Shown here: positions 43,815-52,752 of the stretch, in pieces
How positions within the stretch are numbered: position 1 is the stretch's first letter
Layout of the letters: the number at the start of each line of letters is the position of its first letter
NCBI RefSeq assembly: GCF_001544755.2
Contig: NZ_FCOF02000024.1
Location: 1-64,000 of the forward strand
Length of the DNA: 64,000 nt
Reading direction: 5' to 3'
DNA from: Caballeronia catudaia
GTDB taxonomy: Bacteria > Pseudomonadota > Gammaproteobacteria > Burkholderiales > Burkholderiaceae
The notes under the pieces: model-generated
Database searches by the model: none
The model's input: only the letters and a program-made list of their open reading frames with translations
Told to the model about the DNA's origin: nothing
Translations under genes and position numbers: made by a program

Positions 43815-45470
43815 TCAGCGCTGAACGACGATGCCCGCGCGTTCGCGATCCCAGCAGTCGGCGGTGATGCCTTCGGCGCGCAGCCGATACTTCTCGACGC
43901 GCTCGCTCGGCGTCTTCGGCAGGCTGTCGCGAAACGCGATGTAGCGCGGAATGGCGAAGTAAGCGAGGTGCGGCTCGCACCAGCGGATCAACTCGGCTTC
44001 CGTGAGTGTTTCGCCCGCTCTGAGCACGATGACGGCCTTCACGTCGTCTTCGCCCAGATCGGAAGGCACGCCCACCACGCACGATTCGAGCACGGCCGGG
44101 TGCGCGCCGATCACCGCCTCTACCTCGAATGACGAAATGTTCTCGCCGCGCCTTCGCAGCGCCTGCTTCTTTCTATCGACGAAGTGAAAATAGCCGTCGT
44201 CGTCCTGCCGCGCGAGATCGCCCGTGTGGATCCAAAGGTTGCGGAACAGGTCGAGTGTCGCGTCGGGGTCTTTGTAGTAGCCGCTCGTACCGAGAAACGG
44301 GCGTTGCGGCCTCACGATCAGTTCGCCCGTCGTGCCGCGCGCTACTTCGTTATCCAGATCATCGACGATGCGCGCCTCGTAGCCCGTGACCGCTTTTCCA
44401 CACGCGCCCGCGCGCCGGTCGTCGTACGGATTCACGAGGCAGCTGCTGCATTCGGTCATGCCGTAGAGTTCGAGCAGGCGCGTGTTGAAGCGCGCCTCGA
44501 ATGCATGCCAGAGATGCGGCGGCGCGGCGGCGCCCACCATCAGGCGAAGCGGGTTGTCGGCGTCGAGTGGCGATGGCGTCTGCTTCATCAGGATCGACAG
44601 CATCCCGCCGATGAACTTCGCCGACGTGCAGTTCCACCGGCGGCAATCGTCGAGCATGCGGCTCGCCGAGAAGCGATCGACGAACACCGCCTGCGCATCG
44701 GCCAGAATCGCGGGACCGGTCGTGCCGTGCGCGCTCGTGTGAAAGAACGGCAGGCCGGTGTAGAGCACGTCTTGGTCGGTGTAGCGCGAATACTTCACCG
44801 CCTGCGACCAGATTTCATACCAGTAGTGATGGCTGATCAGCACGCCCTTCGAGCGCCCCGTCGTGCCCGACGTGTACGAGATGGTCGATAGCTGCCTGAA
44901 GTCCACCGCAACGCCAGGCGCGGTCTCGGCGCGGGACATCAGTTCGTCGAAGTGCAGGGCTTCGCGTCCGGGCCAGCCTGTGAGATGCGGCTGCGCGCGC
45001 GCATCCACGACGATCGTGTGATTCAGCTTCGGCAGGCGGTCGGCGATCGCGCCGAGCGTCGCGGCGTACGCCGGCTCGGCAACGAGCGCGATGCAATCGG
45101 CATGATCGATCTGATACGCGAGCCCTTCGCCTTTCAGCGCGGCGTTGATCGGCACGCAGACCGCGCCGATCCTGTTCAGCCCGAACCACGCGAAAAGGAA
45201 CTCGACGCGGTTCGACAGCATCAGCGCGACGGTGTCCCCGGCCCCGATGCCGAGCGCGCGAAAGCCGTTCGCCGCGCGATTCGACGCTGCGTTCAGTTCG
45301 TCGAACGTGATGGTCCGGTCGCGAAACCGGAACACTTCGCGATACGGATGTCGCCGCGCCTTGTCCTCGATGATGTGACCGATCACGCGCTCCGTCCGCG
45401 CATAGTCGTGCATCGTCCATTCGGACCATCGGCGCTCGGCGCGCTCGAACTTGTCGTCCCACTGACCCAT
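43815..45470 (-). CDS. Acyl-CoA ligase (AMP-dependent synthetase family)
   Basis: The 551-residue protein has the AMP-binding loop YTSGTTGRSKG near residue 200, ELYGMTECSS and IHTGDLARQDDDGYFHFVDRKKQALRRRGENISS. In the C-terminal motif the usual P-x-x-x-x-G-K reads LPKTPSERVEKYRLR, so the lysine that normally catalyses adenylation is Arg, with a Lys three positions later; relatives of the carnitine-CoA ligase type can look similar. The ATG at 45470 has GGTGA eight bases upstream; a GTG at 45482 is the alternative. It closes the hydroxylase-to-ligase operon and would activate an aryl or alkyl acid. Confidence 0.88.
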   Translation of the reverse strand: MGQWDDKFERAERRWSEWTMHDYARTERVIGHIIEDKARRHPYREVFRFRDRTITFDELNAASNRAANGFRALGIGAGDTVALMLSNRVEFLFAWFGLNRIGAVCVPINAALKGEGLAYQIDHADCIALVAEPAYAATLGAIADRLPKLNHTIVVDARAQPHLTGWPGREALHFDELMSRAETAPGVAVDFRQLSTISYTSGTTGRSKGVLISHHYWYEIWSQAVKYSRYTDQDVLYTGLPFFHTSAHGTTGPAILADAQAVFVDRFSASRMLDDCRRWNCTSAKFIGGMLSILMKQTPSPLDADNPLRLMVGAAAPPHLWHAFEARFNTRLLELYGMTECSSCLVNPYDDRRAGACGKAVTGYEARIVDDLDNEVARGTTGELIVRPQRPFLGTSGYYKDPDATLDLFRNLWIHTGDLARQDDDGYFHFVDRKKQALRRRGENISSFEVEAVIGAHPAVLESCVVGVPSDLGEDDVKAVIVLRAGETLTEAELIRWCEPHLAYFAIPRYIAFRDSLPKTPSERVEKYRLRAEGITADCWDRERAGIVVQR

Positions 45471-45512
45471 CGTGTCGCTCACCCTGATTCATCCATCGGT
45501 TGCGCGACAGCG

Positions 45513-46385
45513 TCACGCAAGACTCTCATCCTCGGTGGCGCGCATCAGGCCTTCCTGCATCGCCGTGCCGATGCGCCGTCCGTCCTGATACAGCGCGCCC
45601 GCGCCCAGCCCCCGATTGTTCGTCGCGCACGGCCCGTTCATGTCGTAGTAGAACCATGCATCGGGGCGCGCGGGCGCATGGAACCACATCGCGTGATCCA
45701 GGCTCGCCGAGCGCGTGCGGCGGTCCATCGTGCCGTAGCCGCGCGGACGCATCGCGGTGGTCATCAGGTCGAGATCGCACGCATAGGCAAGCACGGCGTG
45801 ACAGAGCAGCGGATCGTCGTCGCACGGCTCGCGCAAGCGGCACCAGAGCCCGTTGACGGGCGCCGTCACGCTCGGATCGAGCCAGGGCCGCCACATCTCG
45901 CTGCGCCGCTCGAAGAGCCTCATGATCGTCGCCACGTGCGAGCGGCGTCGTTCGAGCAGATGCGCTTCGCACGCGTAAAAATCCGCTTCGGCGGGCATGC
46001 TTTCGGGCGATGGCGCGTCGGGCATCGGCGCGAGACGCTTGTGATCGCCCTCCGCCGCCTGAAACGAGGCCGCGCCGATGAACACCACGCGCTCGTCCTG
46101 CGTGACCGTCACGCGCCGCGTGCTGAAGCTGCGGCCATCGCGCACGGGCTGCACGTCGAAGCGAATGCGCTTGAACACGTCGCCGGGCTGCACGAAGTAG
46201 CCCTGCATCGAATGCAGGCCGTGCGACTCGCGCACGGTGCGTCCCATCGCCATGATCGACTGCGCGAGCAGCTGCCCGCCGTAGATGCGCCGCACGCCAT
46301 CGACGAGCGAATCGCCCGCGAAAACGTGACGGCTCTCTTCGCGCACCCGCAGGACCGACAGCAGATCGCTGACCGTCAGCGCCAT
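45513..46385 (-). CDS. Acyl-CoA thioesterase, TesB-like
   Basis: A 290-residue double hot-dog protein: IYGGQLLAQSIMAMGRTV in the first domain and the C-terminal SLDHAMWFHAPARPDAWFYYDMNGPCATNNRGL, whose Asp-x-x-x-Trp-Phe region (only briefly cited here: LDHAMWFH) is typical of TesB and fungal-type peroxisomal thioesterases. GGGAGGACGC precedes the ATG at 46385. It hydrolyses acyl-CoA to free acid, and lies beside an acyl-CoA ligase, so it may release a pathway acid or relieve CoA trapping. Confidence 0.9.
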   Translation of the reverse strand: MALTVSDLLSVLRVREESRHVFAGDSLVDGVRRIYGGQLLAQSIMAMGRTVRESHGLHSMQGYFVQPGDVFKRIRFDVQPVRDGRSFSTRRVTVTQDERVVFIGAASFQAAEGDHKRLAPMPDAPSPESMPAEADFYACEAHLLERRRSHVATIMRLFERRSEMWRPWLDPSVTAPVNGLWCRLREPCDDDPLLCHAVLAYACDLDLMTTAMRPRGYGTMDRRTRSASLDHAMWFHAPARPDAWFYYDMNGPCATNNRGLGAGALYQDGRRIGTAMQEGLMRATEDESLA

Positions 46386-46396
46386 GCGTCCTCCCG

Positions 46397-46708
46397 TCAG
46401 CCAGGAATCGCGACGACGAGGCCATCCAGTTCCGGCGTGATCTCGATCTGGCAGCTCAGGCGGCTGTTGCCGCGCGGCTCGCCAAGACCTTCGAGCATTT
46501 CGCGCTCGATATCGCACGCTTCGCCGACCGCGCCCATCCACGCATCATCGACATAGACTTCGCAGGTCGCGCAACTGCACGCGCCGCCGCATTCGGCGAC
46601 GATGCCCGCGATCATGTTGTCCACTGCGCCCTGCATCACGGAACTGCCGAGCGGCACGTCGACTTCCGTGGTCTCGCCGCTTACCTGCACATATTTGACG
46701 ACTGGCAT
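46397..46708 (-). CDS. [2Fe-2S] ferredoxin, adrenodoxin/putidaredoxin type
   Basis: A 103-residue ferredoxin with C40-x5-C46-x2-C49 (CGGACSCATC) and C86 (RLSCQIE), the vertebrate-type [2Fe-2S] pattern. GAGAGGTG lies before the ATG. It follows a second ferredoxin reductase gene by 22 bases and precedes the thioesterase by 11. No P450 is adjacent, so it must serve one or more of the four P450s elsewhere in the cluster. Confidence 0.93.
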   Translation of the reverse strand: MPVVKYVQVSGETTEVDVPLGSSVMQGAVDNMIAGIVAECGGACSCATCEVYVDDAWMGAVGEACDIEREMLEGLGEPRGNSRLSCQIEITPELDGLVVAIPG

Positions 46709-46730
46709 TGCACACCTCTCTCTGGCTGAA

Positions 46731-47969
46731 TCAATCGGACTGCTGTTGCGCCGTTTCGAACAACGACTTCAATGAAAACGCTTCGTCGGACAAGCGCGCT
46801 GCATCGACCGCGATCCCTTCCGCGATCAGACGCTTGCTGAGCATGAATTCTTGCGCGCGGTTCACGCAATCCGCCGCGACGAGCCGGCCGTCCTTCAGAT
46901 AGAACGCGCAGAAGCTGCGGCCCGCGTCGCGCGCGCCGCGCACGACGACCTGGTCGTAGCCCGCGTTGAGGCCCGCGATCTGCAGCTTCATGTCGTATTG
47001 ATCGGACCAGAACCACGGCAGCGCGCGATACGGCTTGTCCTTGCCGCACAGCGCCGCGGCGGCGGCCTTCGCCTGCTCCGTCGCATTGGGCACCGATTCG
47101 AGCCGGATGCGCCCGTAATACGGCGACGGATGCATCGTGCAGTCGCCCGCCGCGACGATGTCCGCGTCCGAGGTCCGCGCGCATGCATCGACGACGATTC
47201 CGTTCTCGACATCGAGCCCGGCCGCTTGCGCCACTTCGATATTCGGCGTCACGCCCACGCCGATCACGACGAGACTCGCGGGCAACGCCGTGCCGTCGCC
47301 GAGCACGATCCGCTCGACGCGAGCATCGCCTTCGAAACGATTCACAGTGACGCCGGTACGGATATCGACGCCTTCTTCCCGATGCACGCGTTCGAAGAAC
47401 GCCGACACCTCCGGCGCCGTAACGCGCGCGAGCACACGCGGCGCCATTTCGAGCACGCTCACCTGCATGCCGAGCCGATTGAGCACGGCCGCCGTTTCGA
47501 GGCCGATGTAACCGCCGCCGACGATCGCCGCGTGCGCGCCCGGCTGCACATGCCGCCTGATGCGATCGATGTCCGCGATGCCGCGCAGATAGTGCACGCC
47601 TTCCAGTTGCGCGCCAGGCAGCGCGACGGTTCGCACGCGCGTGCCGGTGCACAGCGCTAGCTTGTCGTAGGCGAGCGATGCGCCGTCGCCCAATGTCACC
47701 GACTTGCGCTCGCGATCGATCGCGACGACGCGCTCGCCGAGACGGAACTCGATGCCGAACTTCCCGTACGCATCGCCCGTTCGGATCAGCAGATCGCCGC
47801 TCTTCTTTTCGCCGAGCAGATAGGCTTTCGACAACGGCGGCCGGTGATACGGCAGATGCGGCTCGTCGCCGATCACGACGATGCGGCCTTCCCAGCCTTC
47901 CTGCCGAAGGCTCGGCGCGAGTTGCGCCGCCGCATGGCTTGCGCCGACGATGATGCAGGTCCGCTCCAC
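46731..47969 (-). CDS. FAD-dependent ferredoxin reductase
   Basis: A 412-residue protein of the same family as the reductase at 40152-41399: IIVGASHAAAQLAPSL, LPYHRPPLSKAYL, AAIVGGGYIGLETAAVLNRLG and IVAAGDCTMHP. It starts with GTG behind AAAGGAGGACATC. The first nucleotide-binding glycine triad is altered (GASHAA), as in several reductases of this group. It pairs with the [2Fe-2S] ferredoxin next to it and forms the second electron chain for P450s in the window. Confidence 0.92.
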   Translation of the reverse strand: MERTCIIVGASHAAAQLAPSLRQEGWEGRIVVIGDEPHLPYHRPPLSKAYLLGEKKSGDLLIRTGDAYGKFGIEFRLGERVVAIDRERKSVTLGDGASLAYDKLALCTGTRVRTVALPGAQLEGVHYLRGIADIDRIRRHVQPGAHAAIVGGGYIGLETAAVLNRLGMQVSVLEMAPRVLARVTAPEVSAFFERVHREEGVDIRTGVTVNRFEGDARVERIVLGDGTALPASLVVIGVGVTPNIEVAQAAGLDVENGIVVDACARTSDADIVAAGDCTMHPSPYYGRIRLESVPNATEQAKAAAAALCGKDKPYRALPWFWSDQYDMKLQIAGLNAGYDQVVVRGARDAGRSFCAFYLKDGRLVAADCVNRAQEFMLSKRLIAEGIAVDAARLSDEAFSLKSLFETAQQQSD

Positions 47970-47991
47970 GATGTCCTCCTTTGATCCGAAC

Positions 47992-49155
47992 TCACGCGCC
48001 CACGGCGGGCCACGCGTTGCCGCGCCTTGCGAGCACTTCGTCGTTGTGCTCGCCGAGCATCGGCGGCGACCGGTCGATGCGCGTCGGCGTCGCGGAGAAA
48101 TTCAGCGGATTGTTGACGATCCTGAATTCGCCGCCTTTCGGATGCGGCAGCGTTTTCAACAGGTTACCGACCACGTGAGGATCGCTGAACACCTCGGGCC
48201 ACGTACGCACCGCGCCGTAAATCGCGCCCGCCGCCGACAGCCGCGCTTCCCACGCGTCGAGATCGCGCGTCGCGAAGATCTCAGCCAGCCGTTGGTTCAC
48301 GAGTTCACGATTCGCGAGGCGTGCGGCCTTCGTCGCGAAACGCTCGTCGATTTTCAGTTCGGGCGCATCGAGCGCATCGCACAGCACTTGCCAGAACTTG
48401 TCGTTGATCGTGATGATCATGATGTCGCGGCCGTCGGACGTCGCGTACGTGTTGTTCGGCACGATGTCCCAGTGCTGGTTGCCCATGCGCAAGGGCGTCT
48501 TCCCGGTCAGATCGAAATACACGTCGCGCGGCACCTGGCTGAAGATGCTTGCATCGAGCATCGACAGATCGACGCGCTGTCCTTCGCCCGTGCGCTCGCG
48601 CGCCTGCAACGCGGTCAGCATGCCGATCGCCGCCAGCAGCGCCGTGACGAGATCCGAGAACGGAAAGCCCGTCTTGAGCGGCCCGGATTCCTCCGTGCCC
48701 GTGACCTGCATCACGCCCGAGATCGCCTGGATGATCATGTCGAGCGCCGGGCGGTTGCGGTCGGGTCCGTTGCGATCGAAACCCGAGATCGAGCAATAGA
48801 CGAGGCGCGGATTCAGCTCGCGCAGCGCTTCGTAGCCGATGCCGACACGCTCCGTGAAACCCGGCCTGAAGTTTTCGACGAGCACATCGGCCCCGGCGGC
48901 GAGCGCGCGCGCGGCGGCCTGTCCTTCTTCCGTTTTCAGATCGAGCACGATGCCGCGCTTGTTGCGATTCACGCCGAGAAAGAACGCGCCGTCGCCGTTG
49001 AGCGTCGTCTCGCCGGAGCGGCGGAACGGATCGCCTTCCGGCTGCTCGACCTTGATCACATCCGCCCCGCAATCGCCGAGCATCATCGTCGCGAACGGGC
49101 CGGTCATCATCTGCGTGAAGTCGAGCACCTTCAGTCCTTGGAGCGCCGTCTTCAT
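47992..49155 (-). CDS. Family III CoA-transferase (CaiB/BaiF)
   Basis: A 387-residue enzyme with Asp168 (FPFSDLVTALLAAIG) in the catalytic position, QMMTGPFATMMLGDCGADV and VLVENFRPGFTERVGIGYEAL. Its ATG overlaps the stop of the enoyl-CoA hydratase gene. It is embedded in the aromatic operon, giving this operon both a ligase and a CoA-transferase for thioester formation. Confidence 0.92.
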   Translation of the reverse strand: MKTALQGLKVLDFTQMMTGPFATMMLGDCGADVIKVEQPEGDPFRRSGETTLNGDGAFFLGVNRNKRGIVLDLKTEEGQAAARALAAGADVLVENFRPGFTERVGIGYEALRELNPRLVYCSISGFDRNGPDRNRPALDMIIQAISGVMQVTGTEESGPLKTGFPFSDLVTALLAAIGMLTALQARERTGEGQRVDLSMLDASIFSQVPRDVYFDLTGKTPLRMGNQHWDIVPNNTYATSDGRDIMIITINDKFWQVLCDALDAPELKIDERFATKAARLANRELVNQRLAEIFATRDLDAWEARLSAAGAIYGAVRTWPEVFSDPHVVGNLLKTLPHPKGGEFRIVNNPLNFSATPTRIDRSPPMLGEHNDEVLARRGNAWPAVGA

Positions 49156-50018
49156 GCCTTGTCCTTTTCGGTGTAGAACGCTTCGCGCTCGTGGTTCGAC
49201 GCGCGCACGCCCTTGTCGCGGCGCTGCTTCATGAAGTTGTACTCGTCGGATTCGTAGCGCACGTTGGTCGCGAGCGCATGCAGAACGTGTCCGTAGGAGA
49301 ATTGCGCGTCGATGCCGAGCGCGTTCATCGCAAGGTTTGTAGCGGCCTTGCCCATCACGATGCCGTCGCGCGGCAAGCGCACGATCCGCTCCGCCCATTG
49401 CTCGCCCGCTTCGACGAGCGATGCGCGCGGCACGACCTTGTTGACCATCCCGTTCGCGAGACAGGTGTGGGCATCCCATACGTCGGCCATCAGCAGCAGT
49501 TCGCGCGCCTTGCGCGGGCCGAGCGTCATCATTTCCCACGCGGCGAAATAAGCCGCGCCGGACAGCCCGAGCTTCTGCTCCGGATGCCCCATCTTCGCGG
49601 TGTCGGCCGCGATGACGAGATCCGACGCTTCCGCCAGATACAAGCCGCCGCCGAGGCAATAGCCCTTCACCAGCGAGAGCGTCGGCTTGAGGAACTTGAA
49701 GATCCGCTCGAAGCGTTCGATATACCGCTTGTCGTGCAACAGCCGCGCGCGCTGGCTCGGCTTGCGCGCACGGCCCTTGTCGTCGAGCGTGGTCTCGCCG
49801 TATTCCGTGCCGACTTCGGCCAGATCGTGGCCGGTCGTGAAATCTTCGCCCGCGCCTTGCAGCACGACCACGCGCACGTCGTCGTCGGCTTCGGCGCGGT
49901 CGTAGCCGTCCATGAGTTGATCGAGCATGGCGCTCGTCATCGCGTTCTTCTTCTCCGGGCGGTTGATCGTGATGTAAGCCCGGCCGTCCTTCGCGACGTA
50001 ATCGATGCTGCCTGTCAT
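49152..50018 (-). CDS. Enoyl-CoA hydratase family protein with altered catalytic site
   Basis: A 288-residue crotonase-fold protein from MTGSIDYVAKDGRAYI (AGGAGAACACGC upstream). DFTTGHDLAEV forms the oxyanion-hole region. Where hydratases have G-G-G-x-E-L it reads GGGLYLAEASD, so the first catalytic Glu is Tyr; the second is kept in MGHPEQKLGL. An insertion of about 20 residues rich in Arg/Lys follows the oxyanion motif. Such changes are seen in crotonases that isomerise, cleave C-C bonds or hydrolyse, so plain hydration should not be assumed. Confidence 0.85.
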   Translation of the reverse strand: MTGSIDYVAKDGRAYITINRPEKKNAMTSAMLDQLMDGYDRAEADDDVRVVVLQGAGEDFTTGHDLAEVGTEYGETTLDDKGRARKPSQRARLLHDKRYIERFERIFKFLKPTLSLVKGYCLGGGLYLAEASDLVIAADTAKMGHPEQKLGLSGAAYFAAWEMMTLGPRKARELLLMADVWDAHTCLANGMVNKVVPRASLVEAGEQWAERIVRLPRDGIVMGKAATNLAMNALGIDAQFSYGHVLHALATNVRYESDEYNFMKQRRDKGVRASNHEREAFYTEKDKA

Positions 50019-50047
50019 GCGTGTTCTCCTGTCCTGTGCGCTGCGCG

Positions 50048-51547
50048 TCAGTTGTTCAGATTGATCGCGACCGCCTTGACTTCGGTGTAGAGCTCGATCG
50101 CCTCGAAGCCGCGCTCGCGGCCCCAGCCCGATTGCTTGTAGCCGCCGTAAGGCAGGGTCGCGTCGGGCGACGACAGCGCGTTCACGTTGACGATGCCCGC
50201 CTGCATGCGACGCGCCATCTTGTGCGCGCGGCCGATGTCCTTCGTCCAGATGCTCGCCGCGAGCCCGTAGGTGGATGCGTTCGCGGTCGCGGCGATGCGG
50301 TCGAGGTCGTCGTCGGCGAAGGACATCGCGCACAGCACCGGCCCGAAGATTTCTTCGTCGTGGACTTTCATGCCGGGTTTCACGCCGGTCAACACGGTCG
50401 GCTGCACGAAGTAGCCGCGCTCGCCCGACGCGCCGCCGCCCGCGTAGAGCGTCGCGCCCTCTTCCTGTCCGCTGTGGATGTAGCCCGCGACGCGATCGAG
50501 CTGGCGGCGCGAGATGACGGGACCCATCTCCGTGCCGACGTCGAGGCCGTGGCCCATCTTCATGCCGTTCGCGCGCTTCGCGATGAGTTCAAGCATCGGC
50601 TCGTACGCGCGTTCGTGGACATAGAGACGCGAGCCCGCCGCGCAAATCTGCCCGGCATGAAAGAAGATCGACGAGCACACGCCCGCCGCCGCGGCTTCGA
50701 GGTTCGCATCGGGAAAAACGATCACGGGCGACTTGCCGCCCAGTTCCAGCGAAACGCGCTTGAGGTTGCCGCTCGCCGCTTGCAGGATGCGCCGTCCCGT
50801 TTCGCCGGAGCCCGTGAACGCGACCTTGTCGATGCCCGGATGCGCGGCGATCGCCGAGCCGACAGGATTGCCGAAGCCCGTCACGATATTCAGCACGCCC
50901 GGCGGAATGCCGGCTTCCAGCGCGAGTTCGCCGAGCCTGAGCGCCGTGAGCGGCGTCTGCTCCGAAGGCTTCATGACGACCACGCAACCCGCCGCGAGCG
51001 CGGGCGCGATCTTCCACATCGCCATGTTGAGCGGGAAATTCCACGGGATGATCTGCCCGACCACGCCCACCGGTTCGCGCAGCGTGTACGCGTGCCATTC
51101 GCCCGCGAGCGATACGTTCGGCGTTTCGCCGCCCATCTTCGTCGTCCAGCCGGCCATGTAGCGCAGCATCTCGACGATGCCCGGCACGTCGCCGTTGCGG
51201 CAGAACGGCAGCGGCTTGCCGCTGTTGATGCATTCGAGTTGCGCGAGTTCGTCGCCGCGCGCTTCGATCAGATCGGCGAAGCGCAGCATCATGCGCGTGC
51301 GCTCCGATGGCGTCATCTTGCGCCACGGCCCTTCCAGCGCGCGGCGCGCGGCTTCGACGGCGCGATCGACATCGGTGGCCGTCGCTTCGGCGACCGTGGC
51401 GATCACATCGCCCGTCGCGGGATCGAGGATGTCCGTGCGCTTGCCGCCATCGGAGGGAATCATGCGGCCGTCGATCAGCAGTCCATGTTCGCGCGAAAGA
51501 AAGTCGCGGGCCGCCTCTCCCAGCGCCGGATGAAAACTCGTCGTCAT
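50048..51547 (-). CDS. NAD(P)-dependent aldehyde dehydrogenase
   Basis: A 499-residue enzyme from MTTSFHPALGEAARD (AAGGAC upstream; a TTG at 51568 is less likely). Glu268 in SLELGGKSP and Cys302 in FHAGQICAAGSR are the catalytic pair; IIPWNFPLNMAMW and LPYGGYKQSGWGRERG are also present. It resembles betaine/phenylacetaldehyde-type dehydrogenases. In an operon with enoyl-CoA hydratase-like and ring-cleaving enzymes it may oxidise an aromatic aldehyde released from a side chain (inference). Confidence 0.92.
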   Translation of the reverse strand: MTTSFHPALGEAARDFLSREHGLLIDGRMIPSDGGKRTDILDPATGDVIATVAEATATDVDRAVEAARRALEGPWRKMTPSERTRMMLRFADLIEARGDELAQLECINSGKPLPFCRNGDVPGIVEMLRYMAGWTTKMGGETPNVSLAGEWHAYTLREPVGVVGQIIPWNFPLNMAMWKIAPALAAGCVVVMKPSEQTPLTALRLGELALEAGIPPGVLNIVTGFGNPVGSAIAAHPGIDKVAFTGSGETGRRILQAASGNLKRVSLELGGKSPVIVFPDANLEAAAAGVCSSIFFHAGQICAAGSRLYVHERAYEPMLELIAKRANGMKMGHGLDVGTEMGPVISRRQLDRVAGYIHSGQEEGATLYAGGGASGERGYFVQPTVLTGVKPGMKVHDEEIFGPVLCAMSFADDDLDRIAATANASTYGLAASIWTKDIGRAHKMARRMQAGIVNVNALSSPDATLPYGGYKQSGWGRERGFEAIELYTEVKAVAINLNN

Positions 51548-51583
51548 GTCAGTGTCCTTCGTGGTCAATGTCGTGGTCCCGAA

Positions 51584-52726
51584 TCACTTGCCGAGCAACT
51601 GCCGCGCGATGATGAGCCGATGAATCTCGTTGGTGCCTTCGAGAATCTGGTTCAGCTTCGCGTCGCGCATGAAGCGCTCGACGGGATATTCGGTCGAGTA
51701 GCCGTACGAGCCGTGCACCTGCACGGCTTCGAGCGCGGCTTCCATCGCGACGTCGGTGACATAGCACTTCGCCATCGACGAAAGCAGCGTGAGGCGGCTC
51801 GTATCGCCCGCGTCGATTTCCTGCGTGCTCGAGTAGAGCAGCGTGCGCGCGGCCTCGATCTTCATCGCCATGTCGGCGAGTTTGAACTGGATCGCCTGAA
51901 AGTCGCCGATGCGCTTGCCGAACTGGCGGCGGTCCTTCGCGTACCGCACGGACTCGTCGAGCGCGGCCTGCGCGAGCCCGAGCGACGACGCCGCGACCGA
52001 AGGACGGTTCAGATCGAGAATCCGCATGCAGGCCTTGAAGCCGTGGCCTTCCTCGCCGAGCAGGCAATCGGCATCGACGCGCATGGCCTCGAAGAACACC
52101 TGATAGGTCGGCGAGCCGTGACGGCCCATCTTCACTTCCTTGCGGCCGACCTTGAGGCCGGGCGTCTTCGTATCGACGAGAAACACGCTGATGCCCTCGT
52201 GCCCGCGCCCCTCCGACGTGCGCGCGAAAACCAGCATGGTGTGCGCTTGCGCGGCCCACGTGATCCAGCTCTTCTGTCCGTCGATCACATACGACCCGCC
52301 GTCGCGGCGCGCGGTGGTGCGGATCGCGGAGACGTCGGAACCGGCCTCCGGCTCCGTGATCGCGACCGACGAAATCGTGCGGCCCTTCGCGGCTTCCGGC
52401 AGATAGCGCGCCTTCTGTGCGTCCGTGCCGAAATGCAGCAGCGGCAGGATGAGGCCGATCGAGTTGTTCGCGCACAGCGTCGACGCAGCCAGCGACACAC
52501 GGCCGATCTCCTCCTTCGCGATGCACACCGACGTCAGATCGCCGCCCGGTCCGCCGTATTCCTCCGGCACCCACATTTGCAGCAGACCGAGATCGCCGAA
52601 CACTTCGACGAGCACATCCGGAAAATCGCGCGTCTCCTCCATCGCCGCGACGAGCGGGCGCACCTGTTCGTCGGCGACCCTGCGCACCATGTCGCGCAGC
52701 ATCTCCTGTTCTTCGCTGAATTTCAC
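51584..52726 (-). CDS. Acyl-CoA dehydrogenase
   Basis: A 380-residue flavoprotein beginning with GTG (GAGGAGAGAACACG upstream). Motifs are ITEPEAGSDVSAIRTTA, MRVDADCLLGEEGHGF and the C-terminal LNQILEGTNEIHRLIIARQLLG with the catalytic-type Glu. It is the standard family length. It would desaturate a side-chain acyl-CoA and hand electrons to the ETF encoded at 58.5-60.1 kb. Gene spacing of 36 bases to the aldehyde dehydrogenase indicates one operon. Confidence 0.94.
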   Translation of the reverse strand: MKFSEEQEMLRDMVRRVADEQVRPLVAAMEETRDFPDVLVEVFGDLGLLQMWVPEEYGGPGGDLTSVCIAKEEIGRVSLAASTLCANNSIGLILPLLHFGTDAQKARYLPEAAKGRTISSVAITEPEAGSDVSAIRTTARRDGGSYVIDGQKSWITWAAQAHTMLVFARTSEGRGHEGISVFLVDTKTPGLKVGRKEVKMGRHGSPTYQVFFEAMRVDADCLLGEEGHGFKACMRILDLNRPSVAASSLGLAQAALDESVRYAKDRRQFGKRIGDFQAIQFKLADMAMKIEAARTLLYSSTQEIDAGDTSRLTLLSSMAKCYVTDVAMEAALEAVQVHGSYGYSTEYPVERFMRDAKLNQILEGTNEIHRLIIARQLLGK

Positions 52727-52752
52727 CGTGTTCTCTCCTCGTATGCGCCGCG

